Shown: piece after piece, positions 8,986-16,213 of the stretch
Position numbering within the stretch: the first letter of the stretch is position 1
How the letters are laid out: every line of letters begins with the position of its first letter
From: JAGNHN01 sp964590645
GTDB taxonomy: Bacteria > Bacteroidota > Bacteroidia > Bacteroidales > JAGNHN01
Length of the DNA: 64,000 nt
Direction of reading: 5' to 3'
NCBI GenBank assembly: GCA_964590645.1
Contig: CAZPYJ010000004.1
Span: forward strand, 106,326 to 170,325
Made by a program: the position numbers and the translations under genes
Notes under the pieces: generated by a model
Database searches by the model: none
Told to the model about the DNA's origin: nothing
The model's input: only the letters and a program-made list of their open reading frames with translations

Positions 8986-9831
8986 ATGATGCCTGCGGAA
9001 TCTGCATTGGCTGCGTATTGGTTTATCCCGGGCTTTAATCAAGGAAAACAGGATCAGAATGTTTTGAGCGTCCTGGCCAACCGGGATGAAGCCTTGTTCA
9101 TTATTAGCAGTGAGCAGGGAAAGCTGCAAGGGGTGGTTCGTTTGCGGAATACCGCTTTGCTGATGCAATCGGCTGATCCGGCCGGCTTGCGGATGAGGGT
9201 GGAGGCTTCCGGCCTGCCTCCGGGGCGCTATCGCAGGGCCTGCCTTATTCTCCGCAGTCAAAGATACAGCATCCTTCCCAGTGCGGTGGCCAAAGAAGTA
9301 GATCCCTTAAGCATATTGTCTGTCAGGCACAGCATCCGAAAAGGCGAGCAGGTCTTGCAGCATTCCGAGGATGATTTGTCTTCATTCTTCGTGGATCGGC
9401 CTGCTCTGAGTCTCTTACTGAAAGAATACAGCCTGCAGACTCAGATATCCAATTACGGGATGCTGGTGGCCAGAGAAGCCATACGGATCTCTGCCGGCCG
9501 GGAGGAAGTATTGCTGGCCGACCTGGGTTCACGTTCTCTGGATGTGGCTATGGCCGGAAAAAACGGACTGACCTTTATCAATGCTTTTCCAGTCAGAACA
9601 GCAGAAGATGCCGCCTATCATTTTCTGAATGTATGGCGCAGCCTGGATAAGCCGGTGCGAATAGTCCTGACGGGTGAATTTGCAAGCCAGGGCCGCACCC
9701 CTGCCCTGATCAGTCCCTATATCGGGGAGTACGAAATCATCCATACCGACAAAATTCCTCCCGGGGCAGAAATACCGGGAGGCACACACGATTTGCTGCT
9801 TCTCTTAAATCATTTGCCTTGCGTATCATAA
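8986..9831 (+). CDS. DUF3822 family protein
   Basis: About 281 residues, matching the DUF3822 family of Bacteroidota, usually found next to rsmD as here. There is no signal peptide or membrane segment, so it is cytosolic. The C-terminal half (LLADLGSRSLDVAM, then about 40 residues on VRIVLTGEF) has the look of an ASKHA (actin/HSP70-like) fold as in PilM, with a beta-hairpin 'DlG..s.dv...g..g' phosphate-1-like motif; this is inference. The frame also opens with TTG at 8983. ATG 8986 or 8989 is preferred, with GGGAG at 8971-8975 as a possible ribosome-binding site. The 3' end overlaps rsmD by 13 bp. Confidence 0.82.
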   Translation: MMPAESALAAYWFIPGFNQGKQDQNVLSVLANRDEALFIISSEQGKLQGVVRLRNTALLMQSADPAGLRMRVEASGLPPGRYRRACLILRSQRYSILPSAVAKEVDPLSILSVRHSIRKGEQVLQHSEDDLSSFFVDRPALSLLLKEYSLQTQISNYGMLVAREAIRISAGREEVLLADLGSRSLDVAMAGKNGLTFINAFPVRTAEDAAYHFLNVWRSLDKPVRIVLTGEFASQGRTPALISPYIGEYEIIHTDKIPPGAEIPGGTHDLLLLLNHLPCVS

Positions 9832-10358
9832 GCGGACGTTTTAAAGGAAAAAGATTGGGCCTGGCCGTGGGTTCAGGCATACGGCCAACCACAGATCAGG
9901 CCAGGGAAGGGCTTTTCAATATTCTGCAACATCGCTGGGTGATTGAAGATACAAGGGTGCTCGACCTGTTTGCCGGGAGTGGGGCTGTTTCCCTTGAGTT
10001 CATCAGCCGCAATTGTACAGAAGTGGTGGCCGTGGAGCAATCGCCTAAGGCCGTGAAGATGCTCCGTCAAACCAGCCTTGATTGGGGAATAGATAATCTG
10101 CATATCCTGCAGAAAGATGTCTTTTTGTATTTGCGGCAGGTACAAGACCAATTTGACCTCATCTTTGCCGACCCTCCTTTCGACCATCCCCGTTTGCCTG
10201 AATTGCCCGCAGAGGTGCTGAACAGCGGATTGCTGAAAGAGGATGGCCTTTTTATCCTGGAACATTCCAAAAGCCATTCCTTCGAGGATCATCCTTTTTT
10301 CCGGGACGGTCGCCGTTATGGTCACGTGCATTTCAGTTTTTTCTTAAAAGGGGACTAA
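9819..10358 (+). CDS. rsmD: 16S rRNA (guanine-966 N2)-methyltransferase
   Basis: A 179-residue SAM-dependent Rossmann methyltransferase. It has the N-terminal MRIISGRFKGKRL signature of RsmD, IRPTTDQAREGLFN (residues 21-34), the SAM motif DLFAGSG (49-55) and the catalytic DPPF (118-121). It modifies G966 of 16S rRNA in the small subunit. The start is a TTG at 9819, since the family N-terminus MRIISG begins exactly there and no ATG lies nearby. It overlaps the upstream DUF3822 gene by 13 bp, indicating coupling. It converges on the GAPDH operon. Confidence 0.96.
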   Translation: MRIISGRFKGKRLGLAVGSGIRPTTDQAREGLFNILQHRWVIEDTRVLDLFAGSGAVSLEFISRNCTEVVAVEQSPKAVKMLRQTSLDWGIDNLHILQKDVFLYLRQVQDQFDLIFADPPFDHPRLPELPAEVLNSGLLKEDGLFILEHSKSHSFEDHPFFRDGRRYGHVHFSFFLKGD

Positions 10359-10390
10359 AAAAAACACCCCCCGGATGTTTTCGGAGGGTG
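10357..10390 (-). terminator. terminator of GAPDH operon
   Basis: The hairpin arms CACCCCCC (10365-10372) and GGAGGGTG (10383-10390) pair with one mismatch. Reading the minus strand, the stem is followed by eight T (10364-10357). It sits in the 56-bp convergent gap between rsmD and gap and may serve rsmD weakly as well. Confidence 0.8.
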
Positions 10391-10414
10391 CTTGATCAGG
10401 GCTTGTTCCCGGGT

Positions 10415-11416
10415 TTAATCGAACTTCTTCAGAAGGGTGATCAGGTCCACGATGCGGGCTGAGTATCCCCATTCATTGTCGTACCAGTTGAGGGTGCGGA
10501 TAACGCGTTTACCCAGTACACTGGTGAACTCCGAGTCGTAGATGGAGGAGTAGGGATTTCCGACGATATCAGAAGACACGATAGGTCCTTCAGCATAAAG
10601 AAGGACATCCTTCATTGCTTCGCTGTTGGCTGCTTCCCTGACCACACGGTGCACGTCTTCTACGGTAACATCGGTAGCCACTTCCACAACCAGGTCGACC
10701 ACGGAGCCATCCGGTATGGGCACCCGGCAGGCTAAGCCATCGAGTTTGCCCTTGAGTTCGGGAATGACTTTTCCGACTGCTTTGGCGGCCCCGGTGGTGG
10801 TGGGGATGATGTTCTCAGCAGCAGCCCTTCCGCGGCGGAGGTCCTTGTGTGGAACATCCGCCAGTCGCTGGTCATTGGTATAGGCGTGGGTAGTGGTCAT
10901 CATTCCTTCCACAATGCCAAAGGCATCGTTCAATACTTTGGCCATCGGGGCAAGGCAATTGGTGGTGCAGGAGGCATTGGAGATAATGCGGTGCTCAGCT
11001 TTCAGACCATCTTCGTTCACCCCGATGACGGCGGTATAATCTATCTCGTCTTTGGAAGGCACGGTCAGGATTACCCGTTTGGCTCCCGCATCCAGGTGGG
11101 GCACCAGGCTCTCACGGCTGCGGAACACCCCGGTGGCTTCAATGACCACATCTACGCCGAGTTCTTTCCAGGGAAGATCAGCAGGGTTGCGTTCACTGAG
11201 CATTCTGACTTTTTCATTGGGCGTAATCAGGTATCCGTCTTCGATATAGACATTCTGCTCGAAGCGCTGCATTATGCTGTCATATCTCAACAGGTACTGA
11301 AGGGCTTCGTGGTCAAACAAATCGTTGATGGCAACGATATCAATGTCCTTCCTGTCATTCATAATCCGGAAGACACTTCTTCCGATGCGGCCAAAGCCGT
11401 TTATGGCTACTCTCAT
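10415..11416 (-). CDS. gap: glyceraldehyde-3-phosphate dehydrogenase (active form)
   Basis: A 333-residue GAPDH for glycolysis/gluconeogenesis. It has NAD-binding NGFGRIGR (residues 6-13), the nucleophile Cys150 in NASCTTNC, His177 in TTHAYT, the phosphate-site TTGAAKA, and Arg231 in CRVPIPDGS. The open frame extends further upstream, but ATG 11416 is chosen because it gives the canonical MRVAINGFGRIGR start and is preceded by AAAGGAGGTG, a strong Shine-Dalgarno unusual for this phylum. That sequence lies in the last codons of the upstream GAPDH-like gene, whose stop overlaps this start as ATGA. The two genes therefore form a coupled operon, ended by the terminator at 10357-10390. Confidence 0.97.
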   Translation of the reverse strand: MRVAINGFGRIGRSVFRIMNDRKDIDIVAINDLFDHEALQYLLRYDSIMQRFEQNVYIEDGYLITPNEKVRMLSERNPADLPWKELGVDVVIEATGVFRSRESLVPHLDAGAKRVILTVPSKDEIDYTAVIGVNEDGLKAEHRIISNASCTTNCLAPMAKVLNDAFGIVEGMMTTTHAYTNDQRLADVPHKDLRRGRAAAENIIPTTTGAAKAVGKVIPELKGKLDGLACRVPIPDGSVVDLVVEVATDVTVEDVHRVVREAANSEAMKDVLLYAEGPIVSSDIVGNPYSSIYDSEFTSVLGKRVIRTLNWYDNEWGYSARIVDLITLLKKFD

Positions 11417-12429
11417 TTTGCACCTCCTTTCAGGTCGTTTTGATGATAAAGCAACATCAGGTCTTTGATGCGGTGGGCCAGGCTCAGGTAGCCGTGATAC
11501 CATCCAATGGCTTTGAAAAGGCGGCTGCCTGATTTCATTGCCGCTTTCACATCGTACACCAGGGAATGGGAATTTCCGATGACATCGGTGGATACGATGG
11601 GATCCTCCATCACTTCGATGAGGTTTGGCGTCTGCTGACTGGCTTCAATCACAGCTTTCAGGATGTCATCCAGGGAGAATTCAGTGGTTTTCAAAAATGC
11701 GGTAAGGTCCAGGAGTGAGCCTTCCGGTACCGGCACATTCAGGGCTCCACCGGCGATCTTCCCTTTCATTTCGGGCATAATCTCCTGCAGCCAATGGATA
11801 GCGGGGGCCGTATTTGGGATAATGTTCTCCGCCGCAGAACGGCTTCTGCGGAAATCGGTGCCGGCGACATTCCTAAGGGGTTGGTCGGCTGTGTAGGCGT
11901 GAATGGAGGAAACAACCACCTGGTCGATGCCAAAGTTCTCATTCAATATTTTGATCAGCAAGGCAGCGGCATTGGTGGTGGCCGATCCGGCCGAGATGAT
12001 GCGGTCTGCTGATTGAATGTGGTTCTGGTTCACGCCGATGATGGCAAGCCTGTCGATGGGGTCTTCAGGCAGGCCGCTCAGGATAACCCTGCTGGCCCCT
12101 GATTCAAGATGACTGGCCAGGGCCGCACGGGATTTGTATTTCCCGGTGGCATCTACCACAAAATCCACTTCAAAGGCATCCCAGGGTACGTGGGAGGGAG
12201 TAATACCCTGTACCATCCTTGCCCGTCCATTGTCCGAGATCAGATGATTGCCTTCCAGGCTAACTTTTTTTCCTTTGGGCATATGGGATTGCAGGAGGTA
12301 ATGCAGGATCTCGGGTTTGCCAATATCGCTAATGGCGACCACTTCGATCCGGTCGTCCTGCAGGCAGGCATTATACAGGTGCCTGCCCGTTTCACCAAAA
12401 CCCATAATTCCGAGACGTAGTCTGCGCAT
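11413..12429 (-). CDS. GAPDH-like pseudoenzyme lacking the catalytic cysteine
   Basis: A 338-residue protein collinear with the downstream GAPDH over its whole length (for example SRAALASHLESGASRVIL and HAYTADQPLRNV), but changed at the active site. The CTTNC motif reads ATTNA, so the nucleophile at residue 150 is Ala (codon GCC) and the second Cys is also Ala. The phosphate-site TTGAAKA segment reads NTAPAIH, and the Arg231 equivalent in xRVPxPxGS is Asn (LNVPVPEGS). The NAD-site glycines (MGFGETGR, residues 9-16) and His177 remain. It cannot work as a normal phosphorylating GAPDH. The reading frame is intact and the gene is first in an operon, so it looks maintained, perhaps as a partner subunit or NAD/redox sensor. 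The role is unknown. Confidence 0.88.
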   Translation of the reverse strand: MRRLRLGIMGFGETGRHLYNACLQDDRIEVVAISDIGKPEILHYLLQSHMPKGKKVSLEGNHLISDNGRARMVQGITPSHVPWDAFEVDFVVDATGKYKSRAALASHLESGASRVILSGLPEDPIDRLAIIGVNQNHIQSADRIISAGSATTNAAALLIKILNENFGIDQVVVSSIHAYTADQPLRNVAGTDFRRSRSAAENIIPNTAPAIHWLQEIMPEMKGKIAGGALNVPVPEGSLLDLTAFLKTTEFSLDDILKAVIEASQQTPNLIEVMEDPIVSTDVIGNSHSLVYDVKAAMKSGSRLFKAIGWYHGYLSLAHRIKDLMLLYHQNDLKGGAK

Positions 12430-12638
12430 AAGTTCTGTGCTTTAAATGAATAAATAGTATTGCTTTCAAAACCGTGCTTCATTTGGATACGGAAGCCGTT
12501 TTTAAGGCTATGCAAAATTCGATATTTTAAACCTATTCCTTTCAACACTTAAATTAATAATTTGTTAATCAGGGTTTGATCCCCGATGGGGCGTCGCGGG
12601 AGGATTCGGCTTTTCTGCAAGGATTGCCTAAATAATCC
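12430..12638. other. intergenic region, divergent control of GAPDH operon and lepA
   Basis: No gene is seen. The minus strand contains GAATTTTG near 12515, one base off the TAnnTTTG box, as a weak candidate promoter for the GAPDH operon. No terminator or known riboswitch structure was recognised. Confidence 0.4.
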
Positions 12639-12646
12639 TAATTTTG
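12639..12646 (+). promoter_or_regulatory. -7 element of lepA promoter
   Basis: TAATTTTG is an exact TAnnTTTG match, 19 bp before the lepA ATG. TTTTCTG at 12611-12617 is a weak -33 candidate. Confidence 0.5.
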
Positions 12647-12665
12647 CAGGCGCTAATATACCTTG

Positions 12666-14453
12666 ATGAAACACCTTCGCAACTTCTGCATCATTGCACA
12701 CATTGATCACGGGAAGAGTACCCTGGCCGATCGCCTGCTGGAGCGCACCAATTCAGTTACCGGTAGGGATATCCGTGAACAGATGCTGGACAATATGGAT
12801 CTGGAGCGTGAACGTGGCATTACCATCAAGAGCCACGCTGTGCAGATGGCCTATGAAAAGGATGGGAAGCAGTATATCTTTAATCTGATCGATACGCCCG
12901 GTCACGTGGATTTCAGTTATGAAGTTTCACGCTCCATTGCCGCCTGCGAAGGAGCCCTCCTGGTGATTGATGCCACCCAGGGAATTCAGGCCCAGACTAT
13001 CTCTAATCTCTATCTCGCCCTTGAGCACAACCTCGAAATCATCCCTGTTCTGAATAAGATGGATCTGGACAATGCAATGCCCGAGGAGGTTGCTGAACAG
13101 ATCATCGACCTGATCGGTTGCAAACCGGAAGATATTATCCCTGCCAGCGGAAAGACAGGCTACGGAGTAGAAGCGATACTGGATGCCATTGTTGAGAAAG
13201 TTCCCCCACCCAAAGGTGATCCAGAGGCACCGTTGCAAGCCCTGATTTTCGACTCAGTATACAACAGTTTCCGGGGAATCATTGCCTATTTCAAAATATC
13301 CAATGGGGAAATCCGGAAAGGGGATAAGGTGAAGTTCATCAATACCGGAAAAGAATACGATGCCGATGAGATCGGGGTGCTTCAGCTCAAACAGTTGCCC
13401 AGGGAGAAACTGAGCACCGGTGAGGTGGGGTATATCATCAGCGGGATCAAAGAGTCGAAAGAGGTTAAAGTAGGAGATACCATTACCCACGTTGCGAATC
13501 CGTGTACTACGGGCATTGCGGGCTTTCAAAATGTGAAGCCGATGGTTTTTGCCGGAGTGTATCCTATTGATGCCGATGATTATGAGGAGTTGCGGGCTTC
13601 AATGGAGAAGCTGCAGCTCAACGATGCCTCTCTAACCTGGGAACCGGAGTCATCCGCTGCCCTGGGATTTGGTTTTCGTTGCGGATTTCTGGGGCTGCTG
13701 CATATGGAGATCATTCAGGAGCGCCTCGACCGGGAGTTTGATATGGATGTCATCACCACCGTACCCAACGTCAGCTATAAGGTTGTCACCACCAAACAAG
13801 AGCTTATTGAGGTACACAATCCTTCCGGTTTGCCGGTGCTGAACCTCATCGATCATATCCAGGAACCCTATATCATAGCCCAGGTGATTACCCGCTCCGA
13901 ATACCTGGGAGGAGTGATGAAGCTTTGCATCGACAAAAGGGGGATACTGAAGAACCAGGTTTATCTCACTTCCGACAGGATCGAGGTGACTTTTGAAATG
14001 CCGCTGGCTGAGATCGTATTTGATTTCTATGATAAACTGAAAAGCATCAGTAAGGGTTACGCCAGTTTCGATTACCATATTTCAGGATACCGCCAGGCCA
14101 GCCTGGTCAGATTGGATATCCTGATCAACGGGGATATGGTGGATGCCCTCTCTGCCCTGATCCATCGTGATAATGCATACGAGTTCGGGCGCAAGATCTG
14201 CGTCAAACTCAAAGAACTCATTCCAAGGCAACAGTTTGATGTGGCCATACAGGCTGCCATCGGAGCCAAAATTATTGCCCGCGAAACGGTCAAGGCCCTG
14301 CGAAAGGATGTCACCGCAAAATGTTATGGGGGAGACATCACCCGGAAGAGAAAACTCCTGGAAAAACAGAAGAAGGGAAAGAAAAGAATGCGGCAGGTGG
14401 GTAATGTCGAAATCCCGCAGAATGCCTTCCTTGCCGTACTGAAGATGGATTAA
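12666..14453 (+). CDS. lepA: elongation factor 4 (LepA) GTPase
   Basis: A 595-residue ribosomal GTPase that acts on stalled or mis-translocated ribosomes and in 30S biogenesis. Its G motifs are AHIDHGKST (residues 11-19), GITIKS (51-56), DTPGH (76-80) and NKMD (130-133). The LepA-specific C-terminal domain follows (KRKLLEKQKKGKKRMR near the end). A TTG one codon upstream (12663) is open, but ATG 12666 gives the canonical MKHLRNFCIIAHIDHGKST start. Length equals the family norm. The sigma factor gene begins 76 bp downstream behind its own promoter-like element. Confidence 0.98.
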   Translation: MKHLRNFCIIAHIDHGKSTLADRLLERTNSVTGRDIREQMLDNMDLERERGITIKSHAVQMAYEKDGKQYIFNLIDTPGHVDFSYEVSRSIAACEGALLVIDATQGIQAQTISNLYLALEHNLEIIPVLNKMDLDNAMPEEVAEQIIDLIGCKPEDIIPASGKTGYGVEAILDAIVEKVPPPKGDPEAPLQALIFDSVYNSFRGIIAYFKISNGEIRKGDKVKFINTGKEYDADEIGVLQLKQLPREKLSTGEVGYIISGIKESKEVKVGDTITHVANPCTTGIAGFQNVKPMVFAGVYPIDADDYEELRASMEKLQLNDASLTWEPESSAALGFGFRCGFLGLLHMEIIQERLDREFDMDVITTVPNVSYKVVTTKQELIEVHNPSGLPVLNLIDHIQEPYIIAQVITRSEYLGGVMKLCIDKRGILKNQVYLTSDRIEVTFEMPLAEIVFDFYDKLKSISKGYASFDYHISGYRQASLVRLDILINGDMVDALSALIHRDNAYEFGRKICVKLKELIPRQQFDVAIQAAIGAKIIARETVKALRKDVTAKCYGGDITRKRKLLEKQKKGKKRMRQVGNVEIPQNAFLAVLKMD

Positions 14454-14472
14454 ACCCTTCTTAGATCCTTAT

Positions 14473-14499
14473 TGTAACTTTTTTGCCTGTGATCTCGTC
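14473..14499 (+). promoter_or_regulatory. ECF-type promoter of the sigma factor gene
   Basis: TGTAAC (14473-14478), 17 nt, then CGTC (14496-14499) resemble the -35 AAC and -10 CGTC elements recognised by ECF sigma factors. CGTC ends 30 nt before the ATG. A dyad CTGTGA (14487-14492)/TCACAG (14498-14503) surrounds the -10. The same TGTAAC-N17-CGTC arrangement occurs at 16161-16187. Confidence 0.55.
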
Positions 14500-14529
14500 A
14501 CAGCATCATAGCATCATCACCAGAGACGT

Positions 14530-15015
14530 ATGACCGTCAGGGAATACAATGAGTGTGTGGACCGGCACGCAGACCCGGTATACCGCTTTATCCTGAAGAA
14601 TCTCAGGGATGAAGAGGGAGCACGGGATGTAGTGCAGGAGGCTTATGCCCGAATGTGGGAGAAGGTGAAAGATGTGTCCTATGAGAAAGCCAAATCCTAT
14701 CTTTTCACCACCGCCTATCATACAATGATAGACCACATCCGGAAAAATCAAAGGCAAATAAGGATGGAGGATGGGCATATTAATATGGTACGTTCGCGCC
14801 ACGATTACAATGACATCCGGGAAGTGCTGGATGAAGGTCTGGCGAAACTGCCCGAGATACAGCGATCAGTGCTGATGCTTCGTGATTACGAAGGCTATGC
14901 CTATCAGGAGATCGGGGAGATTACAGGTTTAAGCGAATCGCAGGTCAAGGTATATATCTTTCGCGCCCGCGCTGCATTGAAGAAGTATATCGTCAGCCTG
15001 GATCTGGTAATATAG
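14530..15015 (+). CDS. ECF RNA polymerase sigma factor
   Basis: A 161-residue sigma-70 family protein of ECF type. Region 2 (about residues 8-75) contains DVVQEAYARMWEK and FTTAYHTMIDHIRK; region 4 (about 100-155) contains LPEIQRSVLMLRDYEGYAYQEI followed by GLSESQVKVYIFRARAALKK, a helix-turn-helix. No region 1.1 or 3 is present. The next gene, 2 bp downstream, is its probable membrane anti-sigma factor, and the gene after that carries a promoter of the same TGTAAC-N17-CGTC form. An autoregulated envelope-stress regulator is the natural reading, but the stimulus is unknown. Confidence 0.93.
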   Translation: MTVREYNECVDRHADPVYRFILKNLRDEEGARDVVQEAYARMWEKVKDVSYEKAKSYLFTTAYHTMIDHIRKNQRQIRMEDGHINMVRSRHDYNDIREVLDEGLAKLPEIQRSVLMLRDYEGYAYQEIGEITGLSESQVKVYIFRARAALKKYIVSLDLVI

Positions 15016-15017
15016 CA

Positions 15018-16145
15018 ATGGGAAAGATCAATATTCATAATTATGAGGCGTATCTGCTGGATTACCTGGAGGGCCAGCTTGCTGATCCCCTGAGAGCGGA
15101 GATGCAAGCCTTTCTTTCAGCCCATCCGGAGATTGCATCGGATGCGGAAGGCCTGGATGCGGTACGCCTGGATGCAGAAGCCCTGGCTTTTCCCAATCCT
15201 GCCTCACTCTATCAGGCCGAAGCGGCCATCCTTGAGGAGACCCGGGAAAAGCTGTTCCTCCAGGCTGCCGATGGAAGCCTGGATCAGGAAGGAGAGATAC
15301 AATTAGCCCTGTGGCTGAAAGAGCACCCGGAATCCGGCAGGGAATACCGGGCCGCAATGCTGACACGCCTGTTGCCGGATGCACAGATTGCCTTCCCGGA
15401 TAAAAGTATACTGAAGAAAAGCATCCCGCTATACCGTAAAGGCTTCTTTGTTGCTGCCAGCCGGATTGCCGCTGTCTTTTTGCTCTTACTGCTGAGCCTG
15501 ACCCTGATCCGTTTGCCGGAAGATGAGCCATTGCTTGTTTCCGGAGATATGCTTCGCTTGCCACCCGACAGGCTCACAAGCCCGCAGCTTCCGCCCCGTA
15601 GTGGATCGGATCAGCCTGCTGAACCCATAAAGAAGATGGAGGATCTGCCCGCAGCTCCCCTTCAGGATGAACCGCTGCCCGGAGCGATTGCGGCGTCTGA
15701 AAGCACAAACAAAGCGGCTATAGCCCCTTCCATATTGGCTGAACCCTTATTCCTGGATCCCCTGGCGCCGGAAGTACTGAGTCAAAGCCTCATCCCTGCC
15801 GCTCAGACACCAGCCTGGATCGCCTATCGTTCCACCCCGTATAATAAAACCGCAGCCATCAAATCTCTGATTGCATCCGGACCCGAACCGGAAGCGCAGG
15901 GAAGGCTGTTCAATATTTCCTGGCTATTGGGAAAACAAGCCCGGTCACGAACAGCATCACACAATGAGGGATGGATCACAAACCCTGTATTCTGGGATAT
16001 TGCTGATGCCGGGATTAGCACCATCAATGCCCTGACCGACCAGCGACTGACCCTGGAAAGAGATGTGGATGATGAGGGCAATACCATATCTTATGCATTG
16101 TATAATGATGGTTTTGAGATCACCCGCAAACGCCGTTTCGAATAA
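15018..16145 (+). CDS. probable membrane anti-sigma factor
   Basis: 375 residues. The cytosolic N-terminus has two copies of a helical anti-sigma-like unit: NYEAYLLDYLEGQL...FLSAHPEI (about residues 8-40) and QAADGSLDQEGEIQLALWLKEHPE in parts (about 80-105). They resemble anti-sigma domains of Bacteroidota but lack zinc ligands. One transmembrane helix (about 142-162, AAVFLLLLLSLTLI) follows, then a proline-rich, poorly conserved periplasmic part. The position 2 bp after the ECF sigma gene supports the call. No peptidase cleavage signal can be read. The C-terminal part shows no recognisable domain. Confidence 0.75.
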   Translation: MGKINIHNYEAYLLDYLEGQLADPLRAEMQAFLSAHPEIASDAEGLDAVRLDAEALAFPNPASLYQAEAAILEETREKLFLQAADGSLDQEGEIQLALWLKEHPESGREYRAAMLTRLLPDAQIAFPDKSILKKSIPLYRKGFFVAASRIAAVFLLLLLSLTLIRLPEDEPLLVSGDMLRLPPDRLTSPQLPPRSGSDQPAEPIKKMEDLPAAPLQDEPLPGAIAASESTNKAAIAPSILAEPLFLDPLAPEVLSQSLIPAAQTPAWIAYRSTPYNKTAAIKSLIASGPEPEAQGRLFNISWLLGKQARSRTASHNEGWITNPVFWDIADAGISTINALTDQRLTLERDVDDEGNTISYALYNDGFEITRKRRFE

Positions 16146-16160
16146 AATCCCCGACTTGCC

Positions 16161-16187
16161 TGTAACAAATACACAGCTGTGGCCGTC
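16161..16187 (+). promoter_or_regulatory. ECF-type promoter of DUF2807 gene
   Basis: TGTAAC (16161-16166), N17, CGTC (16184-16187), ending 26 nt before the ATG. Motif and spacing are identical to the promoter-like element before the sigma gene. A perfect palindrome CACAGCTGTG lies at 16172-16181 within the spacer. Confidence 0.55.
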
Positions 16188-16213
16188 TTATTCCTGTCTT
16201 TAATTCCAATGCT

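Noticed and set aside
11970..11990. Sequencing error as the reason for the missing Cys in the GAPDH-like gene
   Set aside because: Both Cys codons are replaced by GCC/GCT without frame change, and other substrate-site residues are altered too; a single base error cannot explain this.
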